A stretch of DNA of 64,000 nucleotides, from assembly GCF_002878395.1 (NCBI RefSeq), contig NC_061117.1:225595150-225659149 (forward strand). The letters are read 5' to 3'. Positions 44,438 through 54,791 of the stretch are shown here, one piece after another. The DNA is from Capsicum annuum (taxonomy: Eukaryota > Streptophyta > Magnoliopsida > Solanales > Solanaceae). Both the position numbers and the translations under genes were made by a program. The first letter of the stretch is position 1. Each line of letters opens with the position of its first letter. The notes beneath the pieces were generated by a model that saw nothing but the letters and a program-made list of their open reading frames with translations, ran no database searches and was not told the DNA's origin.

Positions 44438-45342
44438 TTACCGTATCGGAAAAGGGATAAATATACCGTATCGGAAAAGGGATAAATATACCCCTGAATT
44501 ATGATAAATGGTATATATATATACCCTCCGTCATGCTTTGGATACATATATGCCCTACCGACTACCGTTACTGAAATGGTACGTATATGCCCGTCGCACT
44601 AACGGTAGGACTCACAGGAGCATATGTGTAACTATCCGACCCAATAAACCCATCAAACCCCCATTTCAAACCAACTCGATCCGACCTCTATTTTTTGTTA
44701 CAAATTTGATACTTCCTCTATTTTTTCTCTTAAACGCAAACCCCAATCAAATTGTAGTGGTTGGTTGTTGCGGCTAGTCGGTGTTTATTAGTTGGAGGGA
44801 GTGGAGATTTGGTTGGAGTTAGGGGTGCGACGATGGTTCGCCGGTGGGTTGTTTTCCGTTTGATGGAGATGGCAACTATGTGGTGACGGAATTTCGTTGG
44901 AAATTTGATGTTGTTTTTGGGTGTTATGAGTTACTTTTTTTTTTGATTTTTGAAATTGATAGTAGTGGTTGTTATCGTATTGTTTGTGTATATCGTTATA
45001 GGATGAGAAACGTGTTTGCTAGATAGGAGTCTCTTTCATTTTAATTAAGAGCGGGTCAGGTAGTGGTTTTATTGGATCGAGTAGTGGGTTTGAATTAATT
45101 ATATGGAATAAAAAAATTAAAATAAGAAAAGGACAAATATACCCTCGAACTATGATAAATGATCCGTATATACCCTCCGTCATTCTTTGGGTATATATGT
45201 GCCCCTACCATTAGTGTGAGGGGCATATACCTACCATTTCATTAACGGAAGGGGCATACATATATCCAAAGTATGACAAAGAATATATACGTACCATTTA
45301 TCATAGATCGAAAGTATATTTATCCCTTTTCCGTTACCATAT
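44438..45342. mobile_element. Mutator-like nonautonomous element, 887 bp, 9-bp target duplication
   Basis: The element is 44447-45333. The ends are CGGAAAAGGGATAAATATAC and, reversed, CGGAAAAGGGATAAATATAC; the inverted arms go on for about 90 bp (ATGATAAATGGTA, ACCCTCCGTCAT, TATATATGCCC). Flanks TTACCGTAT (44438-44446) and TTACCATAT (45334-45342) match at 8 of 9. The left end has its first 24 bases duplicated in tandem. Between the arms lie about 450 bp of non-arm, more GC-rich sequence (44650-45060). Confidence 0.8.
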
Positions 45343-45643
45343 TGTCAATGCTCTCTATTATACATTGACCATGTGAAGCACAAGAAAATATTTCACCATC
45401 AATAAATGCTACAACTTTAATTTACTGCAAGTTAGAATAGACAGTTACCCTATATAATTTTATTTTTTCAACTGAATAGTTGTAGTAATTGTCAGACATC
45501 TTTATACACACAGAGAATGACTATTCACTACATTGCTAAGTAACAAATGTGACTTTTTTTCCCACATTAAAATCAACAAGTTCTTTCTCAAAAGGTACTA
45601 CTACTTTTTTCAGACTTCAAAGGTGATAAAGTTGGCACGAGAG

Positions 45644-46111
45644 TTTTGAAGTAATCGGAAAGTTGTTATTACTTACGTGAATATGAGATCATCGGTTTAA
45701 ATCATGGAAACAGGTCCTTGCAGAAATGTAAGGTGAAACTGCGTACAATTGACCTTTTTGGTCCGGTCCTTCCTCCGATCCTGCGCATAACAGAAGCTTT
45801 GGAGTAATCGAAAAGGTTGTTGCCATGCATGTGAATACGAGGTCACCAGTTCAAGTCGTAGAAACAGTTTCTTGCGAAAATGTAAGGTGAAGCTGTGTAC
45901 AATAGACTTTTTTGATCCGATCCTTCCTCCGATCTCGCGAATAGCAGAAGCTTTAATTTGGAGTAACCGAAAAAGTTGTTGTCATATGAATATAAGATCA
46001 ACGGTCTAAGTCATGGAAACAGGGTTTTGCAGAAATATAAGGTAAAACTATGTATAATAAACCCTTTTAATTTGATCCTTCCTCCGCTTCCGTACATAAC
46101 GAAAGTTTTAG
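45644..46111 (+). repeat. Head-to-tail trimer of a tRNA-derived SINE
   Basis: Three units start near 45644, 45799 and 45956 with TTGGAGTAATCGAAAAGGTT-type text. Each then has a box B-like phrase (GGTTTAAATC; AGTTCAAGTC; GTCTAAGTC), GAAATGTAAGGTGAAACTG, a TGGTCCGGTCCTTCCTCCG-type block and ATAACAGAAGCTTT. The period is about 156 bp. The middle copy keeps the best box B. Confidence 0.85.
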
Positions 46112-46884
46112 TATACCAATCTGATTCTCAAAGGAGATAAAGTTGAAGAAAACTTAATATACTTAAAAAGAAAAGGTGGTGAAGATTCCATTATCATATA
46201 CATAAATATTTTCATCCCATTTTTAGAGTCTTCTTCTTTTTTCACTTCTTTTTATGTGTCACTTTGAATTAGGTTCTTTTCTTTTTCTCTTTTTAGAAAA
46301 AACCCTAAATGATTTAAACAGTTATTAATTTAGTATAGATCGAGCATAAAATGAGCGTGCGACTCATAGACAATAACTTAAAAAAATTATTTGTTAAGAC
46401 GGGTGAAAATTATGAATCTTCTCGTGGACTCGTTGGTTCTCCCTTAAAGGCAGTGAGGTCAATAGTTGAGTGAACGTTTAGGAGTAACGATTGATTGCAT
46501 TATATCATCACTAGCAAAATCAGAAATTTTGCTAATAATATTAAAGATTTAATATATATTGACACATACATATATAGTATAAATTTTTTCAATAAAGATT
46601 ATTCAACTGACCATCCTTTATTTTATGTCACTATGTGTGAACTAACCGATCATAAACCATTTAAAATAGCTTAATCATCATTAATACATAGATTGACTCG
46701 TATTATATTGCTAATTATATGAAGCAGAATTAATAACATTTTTTTTCTTTTTTGATTTTTGATTTTTGATTTTTTTTAAGTGAAGAACCCGTGATCAAAT
46801 TATTCTATGTAAAAACAAGAGGATTGAGATCTAACCTAAAATGTTTTTATTTTTTTTTAGTGTATATGTGGGTGGGTGGGTGGG

Positions 46885-47058
46885 GGTGCTTGGGGTTCAG
46901 GTTAATCGGACCTCCCTCGATTAAAAATTATATTATATATTTATATATAATTAAAATTATTTTTTTATATATTTATAGTAAACGTTGAATCTCCTAGTTC
47001 GTATGTTTATTTCTTTATATTTTGAACTCACTTAATGAAAATCCTGATTCGATCACCA
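46885..47058. mobile_element. Degenerate hAT-like MITE
   Basis: The body has TAGTAAACGTTGAATCTCCT, then TTTTGAACTCACTTAATGAA and AATCCTGATTCGATCACCAG, matching the family at 57724. The left end is not recognisable. Confidence 0.5.
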
Positions 47059-47670
47059 GAGGTTGATTTGTTGGGAAAAAAAAGTACTTATTTTAAGAAA
47101 AGGTTAATATTCTTCCCGACAATATGACATGGAACTTTTGCAGTTTAATTAAATTAATTAAAGGTAAATTATTTTTTAAAAAACATGCATGTGCTCATCA
47201 CTATTATAAGAGATCTCCATCTTAATGCTAATATTATAAGTATAATTATTGTCTTAGAAATATAGATTATATTATATTATTAATTTCATATGCACTTATT
47301 CTTCTACTACTTCCTAAGAATTATATAGATCCAGATCCCTAAGCTTTTAATTAACAATCTCTTTTTTCACTATGTTTTTCTCTTTAATTAATGCTTGTTT
47401 AATTTTTGATGAGAAAGATTAGCAAGGTAAGTTTTTAATAATCCCTTGTGAAAATTATCCATTATTTGTTTTGGCAAAAAAAGTTTTAAGTTTACTCTTC
47501 TATTATACAAAATATATTCAATTTTCCCTTTTTGTTATACTTTATAGACATTTATATCTTTATCGTTAGCAATTCGTCTCGTACCTGTTCTTGATTTAAA
47601 TGGAGCCTCAACATGACTTGGTCGAATCCACATGCCATTACGACTTTGTTTAATGTTCTTTTGTCCTGAG

Positions 47671-47788
47671 CCTGGAGTCTATCGAAAATAAGTTCTCTAC
47701 TTCTTCGGGGTAGTACTATGAACTGCACACATTTTATCCTCTCCAAATCCCACTATGTGGGAATACATCGGATATGTTATTATTATCG
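47671..47788 (+). repeat. TS-type SINE copy
   Basis: GCCTGGAGTCTATCGAAAAT, CTCTACTTCTTCGGGGTAG, GAACTGCACACATTTTATCC, CACTATGTGGGAATACATCG, ending ATGTTATTATTATCG in place of TTG repeats. Confidence 0.72.
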
Positions 47789-47892
47789 TAAACTTAAGAT
47801 ATTTCGTATAGTAAGAGGGCATCTTAACCTTTTTCTCTTTTGTTAGTTTAGTCCTTTGTTTTTCATTTTCATTTTGCCTTTTAAATGTAATA

Positions 47893-48213
47893 GAGATAAA
47901 CATCCAGTACTCCGAATTATGACCAAAGTTGCTACGTCACACTTTAATTTCACATGAGTCCTATTACCTTCCGAACTCAATTTTAACGTATTTTTGTCAT
48001 CCTTTTGTGCTGACGTGACACCTTTGTTATATAAAATGAGAGCCACGTCAAAAGTGCCATGTCAGTTAAAAGGTTGATAAAAGGTGTCACGTCAGCTAAA
48101 AAAGATTGATAAAATATGCTAAAATTTAGTTCAGAGGGGTAATAGGACACTCATGAAATTGAAGTGCGTCGTAGCAGATTCGGTCATAATTCAGAAGGTA
48201 CTAGATACTTTAG
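47893..48213. mobile_element. Foldback MITE, best-preserved copy
   Basis: The left arm (ATAAACATCCAGTACTCCGA, ATTATGACCAAAGTTGCTAC, ACACTTTAATTTCACATGA) pairs over about 60 bp with the right arm (TCATGAAATTGAAGTGCGTC, GTAGCAGATTCGGTCATAAT, GGTACTAGATACTTTA). The centre includes TAAAATGAGAGCCACGTCAA and two CACGTCAGCTAAAA-type repeats. Confidence 0.75.
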
Positions 48214-48477
48214 TCAATGTAATATATAGTTAGAGAAGTCGCGTGATATCTATGCTGAGTGAAATAATAAATATCTGGTGAAATAGTCGAGATGTAAACA
48301 AACTTGATTTTGTCCTCTATTGTTGCCTTCCTCTACTTCATAACAAAGTCATTACTAGCCATAAGTTTTATATAACTAACATGTGGCTGACTCATACTAT
48401 TGTACATAAAATGATGGACCATTTCTGCACCTTCTTTTATTTAAAACCATTTGAAAGAACATGCTCTTCTTCACTAC

Positions 48478-48662
48478 TTTGGAAACTGAGGCGGAATCAG
48501 GATTTCCATCGAAAAGTTTAAAATCTGAAGAAAACTCATCTAATGGGTTCAACATTTTAATGTAATATCATTTTAATTATGTAATATACTAGTATAATTT
48601 TTCACCAAAGGAGGTTCAAATGAACCTCGTGTTACTAGGCTGGCTCCGCCTCAGTTTGGAAA
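48478..48662. mobile_element. hAT-like MITE with perfect 8-bp target duplication
   Basis: The element is 48486-48654 (169 bp), starts CTGAGGCGGAATCAGG and ends CTGGCTCCGCCTCAG. TTTGGAAA flanks it on both sides (48478-48485, 48655-48662). This is the cleanest member of the family that includes 36827 and 57724. Confidence 0.88.
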
Positions 48663-48980
48663 CCAAAAAATATTTACAAGAATAACACATCCCCCCCAAC
48701 CCCCCCAACCAAGTCACCAACAATACCTAAACCTACTACCCTGACCCCTACGCCTAAAAACCAAACACAAAAAGAATTTTTAATGAATAGTACTCTACCT
48801 AGTAATTGCACACAACTAGCCCTCATAAAGAGTTGGTATTTGTAATGGTGCTGGCCACATAGCTATCAAGAATCCTTGAGGACATTAATTATGCAACTAA
48901 AAAGAAAGGGAAATGATAATTATAACATTTAAAATCAAACCAACATTTGTTTCCCTTTGGGCTTGCCAATTCAAATCTAC

Positions 48981-49225
48981 GTTGCTCGGACTTTTTAAAA
49001 ATATTACGAGGGATATGTACTAAATTCGTCAAAAGTAGTGCATGTATGGAATATACGAGACAGGTGTCGCCCCCTTCTTAGTCAAAGAGAAAATCCACTC
49101 CAGATAATCACGTCTCTACTAGGTAGCGTGTGGAATGATCGCGAGCATGATCTTTTTGGATATATAGTCCAAGTCGAGAGTACGTAATTACAAAAATAAT
49201 AACATTTTTGAAAAATCCGAACAAC
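48981..49225. mobile_element. Foldback MITE (GTTGCTCGGACTC family), expanded centre
   Basis: The left end GTTGCTCGGACTTTTTAAAA and the right end ATTTTTGAAAAATCCGAACAAC (read reversed) are inverted matches over about 26 bp. The 245-bp length is twice that of the copy at 26895. Confidence 0.55.
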
Positions 49226-49308
49226 ATATAGTGAAACTGATAAAAGCCAAACAAATATGTAATGCACTTACTAACAAAAGAAACAAAGAGAGCAGCACTA
49301 TAACCAAA

Positions 49309-49437
49309 CAACAACAACAACACAATCTAATCTCACAAGTAGCGCCTATAGATAGTAGAATGTATGCGTATCTCTGAGAGGCTAATAGTAGAATGTATGC
49401 GTATCTCTGAGAGGCTGTTTCCGATAGACCTCGGCAT
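49309..49437 (-). repeat. TS-type SINE, minus strand, with internal 45-bp duplication
   Basis: It starts with reversed TTG repeats (CAACAACAACAACACAATC), then CTCACAAGTAGCGCC. The phrase TAGTAGAATGTATGCGTATC TCTGAGAGGCT occurs twice in a row before GTTTCCGATAGACCTCGGC. It lies about 240 bases before the RLK start codon. Confidence 0.72.
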
Positions 49438-49676
49438 TATAATAAAACATTAATAATGAATAAATAAAGCCAAAGAAAGCCATCTGCATCAGCAAGTCTG
49501 AATTAACAACTATCACCAAAGTGCAATAATAATAATAGAAAAAAATTGAAAGTGCTCTTGGATCCAGATCTTCTACTGCCTTTTCTCTATAAACAAAACA
49601 TGGGGTTCCCCCCTTTACAATCCCAAAGTACTAAACTATCTCTCTTCTTCTCCTTCACTCTTTGCAGCAGCAAGAA

Positions 49677-52600
49677 ATGCCTGCTCCTTCAAGAAATCCT
49701 TTTCTTCTTCTTCTCTTACTTTTCCTCTCTTCTTGTTATTCACTTGATATACAAAGTCAAACACTTCTTGCATGGAAAAAAACATTAAACAATTCCAATG
49801 ATGTTTTAACAACATGGAGTTCTTTAGATAAAAGTCCATGTAACTGGTTTGGTATACAGTGTAACTCAAATGGTTATGTTGTTAGTATAAGTCTTAAGTC
49901 AGTTGATTTACAAGGTTCATTGCCTTCAAATTTTCAGCCACTCAAATTCTTGAACACTCTTGTTCTTTCAGCAACTAATCTTAGTGGTCCAATCCCAAAA
50001 GAGTTTGGAGATTATCTTGAACTTAGTTTGATTGATATTAGTGATAATTCAATCACTGGTGTCATTCCACAAGAAATTTGTAAGCTCAAAAAGCTGCAAA
50101 CTTTGTCTCTCAGTTCAAATTTTCTTGAAGGTGATATTCCATCAGACATTGGAAACTTGTCCAGTTTGAAGAAGTTCTTGATATATGACAATCAACTGAG
50201 TGGTGAAATTCCAAAGGGTATTGGAAAGTTGAACAATCTTGAGGAGTTTAGAGCTGGGGGGAACAAAAATCTTAAGGGGGAACTACCTTTGGAGATTGGA
50301 AACTGCATTAACTTGTTTTTTCTAGGCCTGGCTGAAACAAGCATTTCAGGGAACTTGCCTGTGTCTATTGGAAACCTGAAAAAGATTCAGACTATTGCAA
50401 TTTACACAGCTCTCTTGTCTGGACCAATTCCAGAAGAGATTGGGAATTGCAGTGAACTGCAGAACTTGTACTTGTATCAGAATTCGATATCCGGTTCGAT
50501 TCCAAGGAGTATAGGGGAGCTCAAGAAGCTTCAAAGTTTGTTGCTTTGGCAGAATAGTATTGTTGGTGTGATCCCTAATGAGCTTGGGAATTGCAAGGCT
50601 ATCAAAGTTATTGACTTGTCTGAGAATCTCTTAACAGGTAGTATTCCTACAAGTTTTGGTGGACTTTCAAATCTTGAAGAGCTACAGTTGAGTGTCAATC
50701 AGTTATCAGGTACAATACCTACTGATATATCAAATTGTACTAAATTGTCTCATTTGGAAGTTGACAACAATGGTATATCAGGTGAAATTCCTAATGAAAT
50801 AGGAAAGTTAAAGAGCTTGACTTTATTCTTTGCATGGCAAAATAATTTGACAGGCAATATTCCTGTTTCCTTATCTCATTGTGAGAATCTTCAGGCTTTA
50901 GACCTTTCTTACAACAATCTTTTTGGTTCCATACCAAAAGAAATCTTTGCTTTGCAAAATCTAACAAAATTGTTGCTTCTTTCCAATGATTTGTCTGGTT
51001 TTATTCCAACTGATGTTGGAAACTGCACAAATTTGTATAGATTCAGGGTGAGTAACAATAGGCTAGGGGGTACTGTTCCATCAGAAATAGGAAACTTAAG
51101 AAGTTTGAATTTCCTTGACATGAGTGGCAATCACTTTATGGGAGGTATTCCTTCATCAATATCAGGCTATCAAAATCTTGAGTTTCTTGATCTCCATTCG
51201 AACGCGTTCACTGGTTCCTTGCCAGAGAAACTGCCCGGTTGCCTACAGTATGTGGACATTTCAGACAACAGGCTTACGGGTTCGTTAAGTCCAAGTGTTG
51301 GTTCTTTAACAGAATTAACAAAATTGAATCTTGGAAAAAATCAACTTTCTGGTAGAATTCCAGCTGAGGTAGTGTCCTGCAGTAAGCTTCAGTTGTTAGA
51401 TCTCGGGTACAACGGTTTCTCAGGCGATATACCTAAAGAGTTGGGTCAAATACCATCCCTTGAAATCAGTCTTAACCTTAGTTGTAACCAGTTTACAGGA
51501 GTGATTCCAAGTGAGTTTTCAGGTCTTAGCAAGTTAGGAAACCTTGATCTCTCCCACAACAAACTCACCGGGAGTTTAGATGTTCTCACGAACCTTCAAA
51601 ACCTTGTTTCACTCAATATATCATTCAATGACTTCTATGGGAAACTTCCCAATGCTCCATTCTTTCATAAGCTTCCTTTGAGTGATCTTACTGGAAACCA
51701 GGCTCTTTATATTTCTGGTGGGGACGTGATTCAAACGGGGCCTGCTGGACATGCTAAGTCCAGCATGAAGCTTGCTATGTCAATCCTAATCAGTATAAGT
51801 GCTGTGCTGGTGCTTCTAGCCATCTACACCTTGATCAGGATGAGAATGGCGGCCAAGTATGGACCAGAAGTTGATACTTGGGAAATGACTCTTTACCAGA
51901 AGTTGGACTTTTCAATAGATGACATTGTTCATAATCTAACATCAGCTAATGTCATTGGCACTGGTAGCTCTGGGGTTGTCTACAGAATAATGACCGAAAA
52001 TGGGGCGACTTTAGCAGTCAAGAAAATGTGGTCATCAGAGGAATCAGGAGCATTTGGTTCAGAAATTCAAACTCTTGGTTCAATCCGGCACAAGAACATC
52101 GTACGCCTCCTCGGTTGGGCTTCAAACCAGAACATGAAACTTTTGTTCTATGACTATCTTCCCAATGGGAGTTTGAGCTCATTGCTCCATGGTGTTGGCA
52201 AAGGAGCAGCAGAATGGGAGAACAGATTCGATGTTGTCCTTGGAGTCGCTCATGCACTTGCATACTTACATCATGATTGTGTACCCCCTATAATGCATGG
52301 AGATGTCAAAGCAATGAATGTTCTATTAGGCCCTAGAATGGAGCCTTACTTGGCTGATTTCGGGTTGGCAAGGATTGTCAACAGTGACGTTGATGCAGAC
52401 TTGTTAAAGGAGAGCCAAAGGCCTCATCTTGCTGGTTCCTATGGATATATGGCTCCAGGTAATTATTATACTGCATTTTTACTCATTTATCCCAACTAGC
52501 TGACAACGAGCGTAAAACTAGTCAATTTATGTTGAATCCCCACACTACAGAATATATCGTTGTTATTGTAGTCGTAATCTTAGCTGACTGACAGTGAACC

Positions 52601-53213
52601 TAAAACTAGTCAATTTATGATGGATCCTCACAATAGAAAAGATATTGTTGCTGTTGTAATCATTATTTCAGCTTGATTAGCTGCATCAACTTTTCTTGAA
52701 TTGACAAAGACATTGACAGAGACTCTGGCTTATTATGTGTCCACAGAACATGCTTCGATGCAACGGATCACAGAAAGGAGTGATGTATACAGCTTTGGTG
52801 TGGTCCTCTTGGAGGTACTAACAGGAAGGCATCCACTGGATCCAACATTACCCAGGGGCGCACACTTAGTACAATGGGTGCGCGATCACTTACAAAGTAA
52901 GAGCGATCCAAATGACATTCTTGATCCAAAGCTCAGAGGCAGAGCTGATCCTGAGATGCATGAAATGCTGCAAACTTTAGCTGTTTCATTCCTGTGCGTG
53001 AGCACAAAAGCTGATGATCGTCCGATGATGAGGGATGTTGTAGCCATGCTCAAGGAAATTCGGAATGTTGATCCTGTTGTCTCCGAATCCGACTTGTTGA
53101 AGAAAAATGCAAGTGTAACACCTCTTACAAAATCACCAGGCACCAAGAATGTGGATTCTCAAGTCTCTTGTAGCTGCTCATTTGTATTTTCTGATAAATC
53201 TATCTCCAAATAA
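49677..53213 (+). CDS. LRR receptor-like kinase of the RGF-receptor (RGI) type, two exons
   Basis: Exons 49677-52458 and 52747-53213 give 1,082 residues, near Arabidopsis RGI3/RGFR1 (At4g26540). The ATG at 49677 opens a signal peptide (FLLLLLLFLSSCYSLD). The LRR N-terminal domain has SPCNWFGIQC. About 24 leucine-rich repeats follow and include FRAGGNKNLKGELP, the RxGG motif that contacts the RGF peptide C-terminus in this family. One membrane helix (MSILISISAVLVLLAIYTLI) precedes the kinase: P-loop GTGSSGVVY, AVKK lysine, HGDVKAMNV catalytic loop, DFG, and APE at the splice junction. The loop is HGD, not HRD, so this is a non-RD kinase, as usual in the family. The residue after APE is His, where relatives have Tyr. 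The predicted role is perception of sulfated RGF-type peptides at the plasma membrane. Confidence 0.93.
52497..52690. repeat. Two-unit tandem duplication filling the RLK intron
   Basis: AGCTGACAACGAGCGTAAAA and AGCTGACTGACAGTGAACCT each lead to AAAACTAGTCAATTTATG, then GAATCCCCACACTACAGAA or GATCCTCACAATAGAAAAG, then ATAT.GTTG.TATTGTAGTCGTAA-type text. The period is about 87 bp in a 288-bp intron. Confidence 0.8.
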
Positions 53214-54791
53214 GGCTTCAACATAGTGAACAAATTTGTGAATATGGCATGTTGTATTAGCAATATGAGTTAGAGCAGGTTATAGATTTTAAGGAAAATC
53301 ACTGTCATTCCTAAACCATGTATTAGTAGTAAGGGAGTTTTCAGTTTAGCATTAGCATATTATAGAGTGAAAAGATCAGTGTTCATCATTATCCGAGATT
53401 GGTACACTTTTAACATACTTAGTCAATTGAGGCATACTAATATAAATGGCAATTCAAATGTCTGTTCACATAAGAGAGTTACAAAGTATCTTGAAAAGTT
53501 GGTGCATGGAATTTCACTGGCGAAATTTGAAACTTTATGATAATGGTTAATTTTTCAAAGATCTATTATTTTCTCATCAGCCTAAGCCTTAATAAGCGAG
53601 TTGGTAAAAAGTAACACGCGAAAGTACATGGTACTTTGTTGGTGTGTAGACATGTGGGAAGTGAATCAATCATTGGTTGGAGGATCTTGGAATTTTGTAC
53701 ATTGAATTAATTGAAGCAAATAAAGATTCCCAAGTGTCTAGCAAGAAATAGTCCAGCAACCAACTATGAGTTGGCCCCATCACATGATCATGTGATATTC
53801 TGAGAGAAGCCTTTATAAGCAAATTAATAGGATGAATGTCACATAACTTAAATTTCAAGTTGGTATAATCAGGTCTCCAGCTCGAGTTCTTGATATAGAA
53901 AAATCAGTGAGTGATTTCTTCTTTAATGAATCTTGCACGGCATAGATCCATACATATCGAGGCTCCAATGCAGGTACTCAACACCCGAACGACAAAAGAA
54001 GAAAAATAGCTTCATAGCAGCTGTATTTGGGTCACATCATTTGAGATTTAATAGTTAATATTTGACTTGTGGAGCATGAAAGTAGTATTGTGCAACAGCA
54101 AAGATCCACCAAAAAATTGAAAACACAGCTTGATGTATAAAACATCATTTCAAAATTTATATAATTTGGTAAATGAATTTATATCCATCCAAAGGGAAAA
54201 TAATGACTAAATGAATATCACAAGTCACAACCAAACATGCAGAATGGACAGAATAACTCAAATCAAGGGATGGCTACAATACGAAACTATAAAGTTGATT
54301 TCTTAAAAATAACTGAGAAATCCTCGAGGAGAGTGGTGCGTAGTTCAAAATTCAGTGGATAATGCGCCCGCTAGAGTACAAACCACGTGCACCTGATTCA
54401 CACATCAGGCGTTGCGCTCTTACCAATAGACCAAAGTCTAGGGGCAAAACATGAAGTCGAAAATGACAGCATTCTTATTTACAATCTGGTTAATGTGGCA
54501 CAATACAGTACAATTACTTCCAGAGAAACTGCTAATATTCCTTGATACAACAAGACTTTGGCGCTCTTGAGTTCTGCAAGGTGAAGCTATCAGCCACAGC
54601 GCGCCTTTTGTGTTGATCTTAACAATTCAAACTATTTTCGAGATGGCAACAATGAACTGAATAACTGGTCCAGTTTCTTCTACTTCCTCTAAGGGCCATA
54701 TACAGTAGGAAGCATTGCTCTTGTCTACCTCATGCAGCTAAAGGCAACATCAAACAGGTCATTATAGTCCCTTTCGCCGAGTAATGAAGCT
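53214..54791. other. Convergent 3' region between the RLK and RecX genes
   Basis: It holds both 3' UTRs and a minus-strand tRNA-derived SINE at 54357-54448. No further gene is supported. Confidence 0.55.
54357..54448 (-). repeat. tRNA-derived SINE head, minus strand
   Basis: On the minus strand: CTTTGGTCTATTGGTAAGAG (box A-like), CGCAACGCCTGATGTGTGAA, then CACGTGGTTTGTACTC (box B-like, GGTTTGTAC in place of GGTTCGAAC) and GCGGGCGCATTATCC. The spacing is that of a pol III promoter. The second half of box B is changed and there is no acceptor-stem pairing, so it is not a working tRNA gene. Confidence 0.6.

Larger units (their letters stand above)
40268..49676. other. 9.4-kb gene-poor region between the SFT2 and RLK genes
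   Basis: No gene supported. It is a collection of repeats: SINEs at 40658, 45644-46111 and 47671; a CTCCCTCC MITE at 41871; a Mutator-like element at 44447; hAT-like MITEs at 46885 and 48486; foldback MITEs at 47893 and 48981; a TS SINE at 49309. Between 42050 and 44430 I see only AT-rich DNA, a TA/GATA microsatellite (43497-43529) and an odd GC-richer patch at 43110-43420. Confidence 0.6.

Noticed and set aside
44508..44777. 89-codon open frame
   Set aside because: It overlaps the arm of the Mutator-like element and the repeat ends, with no protein resemblance.
54357..54448. Functional tRNA gene
   Set aside because: Box A and B spacing is present, but box B is altered and no cloverleaf acceptor stem pairs. 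It fits a SINE head.
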